Assembly (NCBI RefSeq): GCF_947495145.1
Contig: NZ_CANLXP010000002.1
Coordinates: 124,001 to 188,000, forward strand
Reading direction: 5' to 3'
DNA: 64,000 bases
From: an uncultured Arthrobacter sp.
GTDB lineage: Bacteria; Actinomycetota; Actinomycetes; Actinomycetales; Micrococcaceae
Shown: positions 57,824 through 64,000 of the stretch, piece by piece
How positions within the stretch are numbered: position 1 is the first letter of the stretch
How the letters are laid out: each line of letters starts with the position of its first letter
Position numbers and translations under genes: made by a program
The notes under the pieces: model-generated
Databases searched by the model: none
What the model was told of the DNA's origin: nothing
What the model saw: the letters and a program-made list of their open reading frames with translations, nothing else

Positions 57824-60324
57824 GAGTCGCGCCTTCGCACCGGGCCGCTGCCCGGGCCGGTGCCGGTGCCTCTGCCCTTCCCGGTGCCGGTACCGGTTCC
57901 GGTACCGGTGCGGCTGCCGCTGCCCGTGCCTTCGCCATTGCTCCGTTGCGGCGTGCGCCGGCCCGCCCTGGCGCGCGTTTCGCGGATGAGCGAGCGCGGC
58001 GAGAACCGTGCACGCTGCCTTCGGAACCAGCCGACCGAGCCGCGCATGTCATCCAGTGAGGACTCGACGGCAGTCCAGTACTCCCCCACCTCGCGTTCAG
58101 TGGGCTCGCCGTACGCGAAGATGTTGGCATCGGCACGCTCGGCGAGGAGTGTGGTGGAACCAGCGCTGGCCGGGAAAGCCTGCCCGAGCTCACGTGCGCT
58201 TTCGCGGCGGGTGGCCCTGGCATTTGTCTCAGCTCCCAGGTCAGTCGCAAGGCTCAGCACCTCGCTCCAGCCTCCACCGACCCGCTGGGATGGCGCACCG
58301 ACATTCGCACGCCGCTTCCGCCGTCGTACCTTCAGCAGCACAATGAGCAGCAGCGGCAGAAGCAGCACGCCCAACGGAATCAGGGCCAGCGCGATAGCGC
58401 GGATGAGCGGACCCCAATCGTCCCAGAAGTCCTTGGTGCGGTCTTCGGCGTCTTGCGGTTCAGGAGCGGAGTCCGGCGGCAGTTCGGCCGGCTCCTGCGG
58501 CGGTGGCGGCGGCTGCAGGACCTGCGGCTTTGGCGATGACTTCGGCTGCTGCTGCGGCGGCACGGGCTCGTTGTCCTCGGGCGGGGTTGGGTCGAACGGC
58601 ACCCAGCCGGCATTGTCGAATGCGATTTCAACCCAGGCATGGACGTCTTCCCCGGTCAGGGCGAGCGGCGCGGAAGGGTCTTCGATCTCGTCCCAGTCCG
58701 GGTAGAAGCCCATCACCACGCGGGCAGGGATGTTCAGCTTGCGAGCCATCAGCGCCATTGAGACGGCGTATTGTTCGTCGTCGCCCACCATCTGTTCTGC
58801 ATCCAGGAGGGTGAGCATGCGCGCGGCTCCGTGACCGGGCAGCGACGGCGCTTCCCCGTCCTTGCCGTTGCTGAAGAATCCCTGCGAGCTCAGCACCTGC
58901 TCGAGGCGCCGCGCGCGCTCGATCGGATCCGACACCTCGCCCACGTACTCGCTTGCCTTGGACGCAATGACCGGCGGCTCATTCTGGACGCGCGGGAGGC
59001 TGAGCTCCGCGAAGTCGTACTGGGTGAGCACCTCATCGCTGGGAATCTCGGGGAAGACCACGTTGACGCTGTAGGTATCGCCCGACTGGACGCCGATGGT
59101 CGACAGTGCGGTCAGCGCGTCATTGTTGTAGTACAGCGACCGGTTCAGCTCCTGTGACCGCGGACCGTTGAGGTCAACGCCGAGCAGTTCACCACCTGAG
59201 GGCAGCCACACGCCGTTGTAGGCGCCGATGCTGATGTCGAGTGTCGCAACGGTGCCCTCGTCCTCGGCGATGTCTGCGCTGCCGAGCTGCTGCGCGTCCC
59301 CTACCCGGGCGAAATTGCCCGCGGCCTGCGGGTTCACGTTGTACACCACGCCGTCATACGCGTCCATGGCGGCGAGCCGGATCCGCTGCCCCTCGGGCAG
59401 TCCGTCGACGGTCAGAAGAGTTTCCTCAGCCTGGTCCTTGACGTACTTGCGGAAGCTGGTGAGCGGGCTCGGATAGTCGAACAGGTCAACAGGCGGCTCG
59501 ACGACGTCGCGAAGCACATCCCGGTCCGTGTTGCCCGCCAGCACCGGACTCACCACCAGGGTGAGGATGGTTCCGACGGCGAGCACCGCTCCGCCCAGCC
59601 CCAGCCGGCGCGCCCTGTTGGAGGAAAAGATCCCGCCGCGCCCGCCGGCGGCAGCTGGATCCGGCGGAGCCGCCACGTTGGCTGACAGCGCGTCCGTGTT
59701 GTCCGTCCGCGCTATGTCCCGGCGGTACGCCAGCCAGGCGGTTGCCACGACAACCAGCAGGATCCCGCGGAGTTCCGGCAGCGCCGCACGGTTGGTACCG
59801 AACGCGATACTGGCGACAAACAGGCCGAGCACCGGCAGGAGCACCCAGTACGGCGTGCGGACCCGCCAGGCGAGCAGCCCGGCTCCGGCAGAGAGCAGGA
59901 GCGCCGAGAGGAAAGGGACCACCAGCATCCCCCGGCTGATGCCCACGGGGTCCGCGACGGTCAACAGGTCCTTCCACGAGAAGATGATGCCGACGATCAG
60001 GACGCGCAGCGATTCGAGGGTGGGCAGGAATCCCAGGAAAGACTCGACCGGCGCGGCCAGTGCGTGCCCCAGCAGGAGGTAGGCGCCCAGCAGCACACCG
60101 GCGGTCGGCCAGAAGCCCCACCGGTGGCGGGAGCTCAGCCAGGCATTGAGAAGGCCGATGGCGAGGCCGCCAAAGCCGGCCGCGAGGTAGCGGACATCCC
60201 CTCCGAAAGTGGGACCGAAGCCGAGGACGCCGAGGCCGAGGAGGACAACCAGCGCGGCGACGTCGATGCTGGCCTGGAACCGCCCCGGCATGGGACGGGC
60301 GGTGCTGCCTAGCCGGCGGCTCAT
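57820..60324 (-). CDS. Transglutaminase-fold membrane protein with Cys-to-Asp active site change
   Basis: The 834-residue protein has about seven N-terminal membrane segments, a long extracellular part and a final membrane helix, the layout of TgpA-type proteins. The core reads VGDDEQYAVSMALMARKLNI, where the usual catalytic Cys is Asp516 (G514-D515-D516). The His (GEDVHAWVEIAF, His562) and Asp (VPFDPTPP, Asp578) of the triad are kept. A classical thiol transamidase is therefore unlikely. A Pro/Gln-rich linker precedes the last helix. ATG 60324 overlaps the DUF58 stop by 4 bp. Confidence 0.9.
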   Translation of the reverse strand: MSRRLGSTARPMPGRFQASIDVAALVVLLGLGVLGFGPTFGGDVRYLAAGFGGLAIGLLNAWLSSRHRWGFWPTAGVLLGAYLLLGHALAAPVESFLGFLPTLESLRVLIVGIIFSWKDLLTVADPVGISRGMLVVPFLSALLLSAGAGLLAWRVRTPYWVLLPVLGLFVASIAFGTNRAALPELRGILLVVVATAWLAYRRDIARTDNTDALSANVAAPPDPAAAGGRGGIFSSNRARRLGLGGAVLAVGTILTLVVSPVLAGNTDRDVLRDVVEPPVDLFDYPSPLTSFRKYVKDQAEETLLTVDGLPEGQRIRLAAMDAYDGVVYNVNPQAAGNFARVGDAQQLGSADIAEDEGTVATLDISIGAYNGVWLPSGGELLGVDLNGPRSQELNRSLYYNNDALTALSTIGVQSGDTYSVNVVFPEIPSDEVLTQYDFAELSLPRVQNEPPVIASKASEYVGEVSDPIERARRLEQVLSSQGFFSNGKDGEAPSLPGHGAARMLTLLDAEQMVGDDEQYAVSMALMARKLNIPARVVMGFYPDWDEIEDPSAPLALTGEDVHAWVEIAFDNAGWVPFDPTPPEDNEPVPPQQQPKSSPKPQVLQPPPPPQEPAELPPDSAPEPQDAEDRTKDFWDDWGPLIRAIALALIPLGVLLLPLLLIVLLKVRRRKRRANVGAPSQRVGGGWSEVLSLATDLGAETNARATRRESARELGQAFPASAGSTTLLAERADANIFAYGEPTEREVGEYWTAVESSLDDMRGSVGWFRRQRARFSPRSLIRETRARAGRRTPQRSNGEGTGSGSRTGTGTGTGTGKGRGTGTGPGSGPVRRRDS

Positions 60325-61709
60325 GCTGCTGCCTTTCGGAGGATCAAGGCGAGGTCGGACAGGTTGCTGAGGGTGAGCACGGTGAGGTCGCCGATGGTTG
60401 CCCTTCCCGGTTCCTGGCCGCTGACGCAACGGATGGCAATGCACCGGATACCGGGCGGAACCGAAGCAGCGGCCGAACGGAGCTGGGACGGGGTCACGTG
60501 GGGACCCACCACGAAGAACACCACTGACGCGTTGGGGACTGTGTCCGCCGTCGTCCTCGCCAGGTCCACCGCGGTAAGGCGGCGGCTGCGGCCCTCGATG
60601 CGGGTCATGTCATCGAGCAGGTTGCGGCCGGTTTCGGAACGGACGGGGCCGTCCTGGGTGAGCACGCTGAGGTTCCGCTGCTCCCGGATGGCCTGCAGCC
60701 CGATTGAGCCGGCAACTGAGACGCCCAGCTCGAACTCCGCGTTCGACGCGTATTCCGAGGTGTTGGTCGAGAGCGCGACGGCGAGGTGTGAGCGTCGGGT
60801 CTCCTCGAATTGGCGGACCATGAGCTGGCCGGTCCGCGCCGTCGTCTTCCAGTGGATGTGGCGGCGGTCATCGCCGGGCACATAGTCGCGCAGTGCGTGG
60901 AAAGATACGTCGGCGCTGGAGAGGTCCTTGGTGGGCAGCCCCTCCAGGTCCTTGATGAAGCCCGCTGCCGAACCCACCAGCGCAACGGTCTTCGGGTGCA
61001 CGTAGAGGTCGGTCGGCTCCGTCCAGAAAACCTGTCGGCGCAGCAGGCTCAGCGGGTCGGCGCGCACTGAACGGACCGGCCCCACCACGATGACGGCACG
61101 CCGCTGGGTGGGGATGGTGAACAGGTCCTCGTGCAGTTGGTGCGGTTTCAGCCGAGGCAGGTGGAAGATGGCAGTGGCCGCTCCCACCGGCAGTTCCAGT
61201 GAGGCCGGTAACAGCGGTTTGGCGGAGGTATTGGACACGGCAACGCTTCCGACCGCACGGTCCCCCACCGCGACGCGCGTCCGGGTCAGGTCGAGCTCGA
61301 CCGCGTAGGACGATCGGCCGAGAATGAATCCCACCGCCAGGAGGAACAGCACCGTGCCCAGCAGGGCGGCAACCAGTGCTTCGCGCCAGTCGAACACTGA
61401 ACCGAGCACCCACAGCGCTGCGACCATCACCGCGATGATCCAGCCGAGCGGGCTGACCACTCCCACGACGGGGCCGCAGTACTTCCGCAGGGCAGCGAGC
61501 ACGCGCTGGACAACCGGCGTACCTGCGGCACGTACCAGCTGCCAGGCCTCCCGTGTCAGTGACCGCGGGTGGAGGCGGGACGACGGCGGCGTCGTACGTT
61601 TCTGCTTTCCGCTCCGTGCCGGGGACGGCCTGGCCGCGCGACGGCGCACGGGATCGGCTGCGCGCCGTCGTGAGGCGCGCTTTTCAGCGGTTTCGGTACT
61701 GGTTGCCAT
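60321..61709 (-). CDS. DUF58 domain membrane protein
   Basis: The 462-residue protein has a basic N-terminus, two membrane helices (about 90-140) and the DUF58 region: SSADVSFHALRDYVPGDDRR, HWKTTARTGQLMVRQFEE, then a vWA-like half. DUF58 proteins are almost always next to MoxR ATPases and are probable chaperone clients or metal-assisted assembly partners. It follows moxR by 15 bp and overlaps the transglutaminase-like gene. Confidence 0.92.
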   Translation of the reverse strand: MATSTETAEKRASRRRAADPVRRRAARPSPARSGKQKRTTPPSSRLHPRSLTREAWQLVRAAGTPVVQRVLAALRKYCGPVVGVVSPLGWIIAVMVAALWVLGSVFDWREALVAALLGTVLFLLAVGFILGRSSYAVELDLTRTRVAVGDRAVGSVAVSNTSAKPLLPASLELPVGAATAIFHLPRLKPHQLHEDLFTIPTQRRAVIVVGPVRSVRADPLSLLRRQVFWTEPTDLYVHPKTVALVGSAAGFIKDLEGLPTKDLSSADVSFHALRDYVPGDDRRHIHWKTTARTGQLMVRQFEETRRSHLAVALSTNTSEYASNAEFELGVSVAGSIGLQAIREQRNLSVLTQDGPVRSETGRNLLDDMTRIEGRSRRLTAVDLARTTADTVPNASVVFFVVGPHVTPSQLRSAAASVPPGIRCIAIRCVSGQEPGRATIGDLTVLTLSNLSDLALILRKAAA

Positions 61710-61724
61710 GGAGGATCAGTCGGG

Positions 61725-62696
61725 TCAGGCTGTGGCGCGCTGCTGGGGAGCTGACACATCGGCGAGCACGCGGCGCAGGACAGCCTCGGGCGTTGCACCG
61801 GCGAACTCCGCTTCGGGATCCATGACAAACCGGTGGGTCCACACGTACGGTGCCAGTTCCTTGACGTCGTCGGGCAGGACGTAGTGACGGCCCTGGCCTG
61901 CAGCCCAGACCTTTGCGGTGCGGACCATCGCCAGTGCGCCACGGACGCTCACTCCGAGGCGGGTCTCGAGAGCGGAGCGGGTTTCCTCCGTGAGCCGTGA
62001 AATGTACTCGAGGACGGCTGAATCGACGTGGGTTTCCGTCGCGAGATCCGCCATGTCCTTGATTGCCTGCGTGGTGATGATCGGAGTCAGAGCCGCGGAA
62101 CGGTCGCGCGTCGAGGATCCACTGAGCAGCTGGACCGTTGATGCGTGGTCCGGGTAGCCGATCATCGTCTTGATGAGGAAGCGGTCAAGCTGTGCTTCGG
62201 GCAGCCGGTAGGTTCCGGCCTGCTCGATCGGGTTCTGGGTTGCAATCACCATGAACGGGCGCTCGTTGGTGTAGCTGACGCCGTCCACGGTCACCCGTGA
62301 CTCTTCCATGACCTCCAGCAGTGCCGACTGGGTCTTCGGCGACGCCCGGTTGATCTCATCAGCGAGCACGATGTTGGCGAAGATGGGGCCCTTGTGGAAC
62401 TCGAATTCCTGGGTCTTCTGGTCATAGATGGTGATGCCCGTAACGTCCGAGGGCAGCAGGTCAGGGGTGAACTGGATGCGCGAGTGCGTTCCCTGCACTG
62501 TGGCGGCAAGCGACCGGGCGAGCATGGTTTTGCCGGTTCCGGGAGCGTCCTCAAGCAGCACATGCCCCTCGGCGAGCATGGCTGTCAGGACAAGCCGCAC
62601 CACGTGGGACTTGCCGAGGACGGCCTGCCCCACGTTGCCCACTAGCTTGTCGAAGGTCCCGGCGAACCACGCGGCCTGCTCAGCGGTCATTGTCAT
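61725..62696 (-). CDS. MoxR family AAA+ ATPase
   Basis: The 323-residue AAA+ protein has Walker A LEDAPGTGKTML (53-57), Walker B IVLADEINRASPKTQSALLE, sensor 1 in MVIATQNPIEQAGTYRLPEA and a C-terminal lid. MoxR ATPases remodel or activate partner proteins carrying vWA-like domains, here most likely the DUF58 protein. The start is 73 bp after the FN3 gene. Confidence 0.96.
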   Translation of the reverse strand: MTMTAEQAAWFAGTFDKLVGNVGQAVLGKSHVVRLVLTAMLAEGHVLLEDAPGTGKTMLARSLAATVQGTHSRIQFTPDLLPSDVTGITIYDQKTQEFEFHKGPIFANIVLADEINRASPKTQSALLEVMEESRVTVDGVSYTNERPFMVIATQNPIEQAGTYRLPEAQLDRFLIKTMIGYPDHASTVQLLSGSSTRDRSAALTPIITTQAIKDMADLATETHVDSAVLEYISRLTEETRSALETRLGVSVRGALAMVRTAKVWAAGQGRHYVLPDDVKELAPYVWTHRFVMDPEAEFAGATPEAVLRRVLADVSAPQQRATA

Positions 62697-62769
62697 GATG
62701 ATCTGTTCCTTTTTCTCTTGCGGAATCCGTGCTTGCCCACGGGAAAGAATACGTGCAGACCGCTGGGTG

Positions 62770-64000
62770 TCAGCACTGCGGGAGCTTGCTCTGGGCGGGG
62801 CCTCCGACCGTCACGTGGCCGGCGTCGATGTAGCGGCCGACGTTGCGAGGTCCTCCGACGATCCGGTACCACTGACCGGCCCGGCCGTATCCATCGGTGT
62901 GGTGAATCCAGCAACCGACAGTGAACTGGTGCATTGCGTAGAACCACGGGGGATTATTTCCGCCCACGCCTTCGCACGTGAACTCCTTTGGATCGTAGGT
63001 GGCCCGGTTCGCCGGGTCGGTGCAGCTTCGTTCCATGTGCCCCAGCAGGCGTGTGTCGAGCTGGCTCGGTTGTTCCTTGCCGGCACGGGCTGTAGCGCTT
63101 GCAATTCCCCCTGCCTCACCGCGGGAATTCAGCGAGCGAACCCGAATCTCGTGCTGTTGTTCAAAGTTGCCGCTGACCCGCCTCGAACCGGAATTGGCAA
63201 CATTCTGCCAACCACCGCCGTCGACGCTGATCTGAATCTGCTTGACGTCTCGGGCGCCGGTGTCGGGCGGCCCCCAGTTGAAGGTGACGCTGTTCTCGTT
63301 CTGCGCTCCGTTTTGTCCGCTCGCCGAGGGCTTTCCCGGGCTGCCGTAAGGGCTTACCTGGTTGGAGGTGACGGGTGCACTTGAGTAGCTGGCACCATCG
63401 CTGTTGACGATGGCAGTGACCGTAGCGGTCACTGCAGACCCGTTGGCGAATCCGCCGATCTCCTGGCCCGGCCTGACCATCATCTGACGATTGTTGAACG
63501 TCGCCTGGTAGCTGACTTCGGACGCTCGTGCGCCGTTGCGCTGCTGCGCGTTGAGTTCGCTGAAGTTGATTTGGACGTGGCGGCCCTCAGCGCCGGTACG
63601 AGTTTCCTTCAGGCTCACGTTGCTCGGTGCCGCAGGAGAACCAACCGCGCGACGAGGCGCTGACTGGGCACCATACTCGGTCCAGCCTGCCTTGTTGTAG
63701 GCGCGGACCGCGTAACTGTAATCCGCCTCGGCGTTGGGCACCACGATCGTCTGCTCGGACGCCTGGACCTCCGGCAGTGTGCGCACCAGGGCGCCACCGC
63801 GGAACTCCTGGACCTGGTACTTCGTCACCGGTGCACCGTTTGGGGTCACGTCCGCCCAATCGACCACCAACTGACTCTCGCTGCCCAGATCCTGGGCACG
63901 CGTCGTCGTCGGCGCCGCGGGTGTTCCCGGCAAGCCAGCGGGAGTCTCCGCCGCGGAGTAATCACTCCACTCCGACGGCTCCGGAGCAGCGTTGCGCGCC
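62770..64000 (-). CDS. Fibronectin type III domain protein, C-terminal part (5' end outside window)
   Basis: The frame is open at the right edge, so about 409 C-terminal residues are seen. They contain at least two to three FN3 domains (QLVVDWADVTPNGAPVTKYQ, YSYAVRAYNKAGWTEYG; NSVTFNWGPPDTGARDVKQI). The C-terminal 85 residues form a Cys-rich unit with about four Cys and several Trp/Tyr (CTDPANRATYDPKEFTC, HQFTVGCWIHHTDGYG). It should be a secreted or surface protein encoded at or near the start of this operon. Confidence 0.85.
   Translation of the reverse strand, partial: ARNAAPEPSEWSDYSAAETPAGLPGTPAAPTTTRAQDLGSESQLVVDWADVTPNGAPVTKYQVQEFRGGALVRTLPEVQASEQTIVVPNAEADYSYAVRAYNKAGWTEYGAQSAPRRAVGSPAAPSNVSLKETRTGAEGRHVQINFSELNAQQRNGARASEVSYQATFNNRQMMVRPGQEIGGFANGSAVTATVTAIVNSDGASYSSAPVTSNQVSPYGSPGKPSASGQNGAQNENSVTFNWGPPDTGARDVKQIQISVDGGGWQNVANSGSRRVSGNFEQQHEIRVRSLNSRGEAGGIASATARAGKEQPSQLDTRLLGHMERSCTDPANRATYDPKEFTCEGVGGNNPPWFYAMHQFTVGCWIHHTDGYGRAGQWYRIVGGPRNVGRYIDAGHVTVGGPAQSKLPQC

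Overview
This window is high-GC chromosomal DNA from an actinobacterium, most likely a Micrococcaceae (Arthrobacter-like) species. Supporting signs are a putative mycothiol-dependent enzyme, a DUF222/HNH (13E12-type) gene, an actinobacterial dusB-dgt-dnaG operon, a SAM-IV-type riboswitch upstream of metX, and a kinase/FN3/MoxR/DUF58/transglutaminase-like cluster of the kind called PFNA in bifidobacteria. This placement is inferred from gene content; no rRNA is present. I see no insertion sequence, prophage or CRISPR array.

Layout. 1-8.5 kb: the end of an MFS exporter, an NAD(P)-binding protein, tRNA-Asn with its terminator, the dnaG/dgt/dusB operon and a YibE/F membrane protein. 8.6-20.5 kb: mostly single genes, namely two alpha/beta hydrolases, an acyltransferase, a GNAT protein with glyS, a universal stress protein, an unrecognised 58-residue Gly/Arg-rich protein, a secreted M28 peptidase, a YdcZ-type transporter, an S4 RNA-binding protein, VOC proteins, and metX behind its riboswitch. 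20.6-29.9 kb: a CPBP protease and the histidine-utilisation genes (hutI, hutF, an M20 amidohydrolase, hutU, an IclR regulator, hutH). The five steps from histidine to glutamate and formate are covered if the M20 enzyme acts as the missing N-formylglutamate deformylase.

30-46.4 kb: a secreted AMIN-like protein, a KhtTU-type K+/H+ antiporter pair, a three-gene operon (APH-like kinase, PP2C-like protein, FAD oxidoreductase), gatCAB, two paralogous GNAT proteins flanking a mycothiol-dependent-type enzyme and a DUF222/HNH gene, then ligA with an inositol-monophosphatase-family gene and a DUF2087 gene.

46.4-64 kb: one minus-strand block of eleven genes, most joined by 4-bp stop/start overlaps. In transcription order they encode a secreted FN3 protein (running off the window), MoxR ATPase, DUF58 protein, a transglutaminase-fold membrane protein whose catalytic Cys is replaced by Asp, a zinc-ribbon/RDD/FHA membrane protein, a PP2C phosphatase, an FHA protein, a Ser/Thr kinase with an FN3-like extracellular domain, an FHA-like protein with a possible winged-helix end, an EssC/EccC-type FtsK ATPase with an FHA domain, and a WXG100 protein. 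I infer a phospho-signalling system coupled to a minimal type VII-like secretion ATPase and its substrate. It is the most interesting part of the window.
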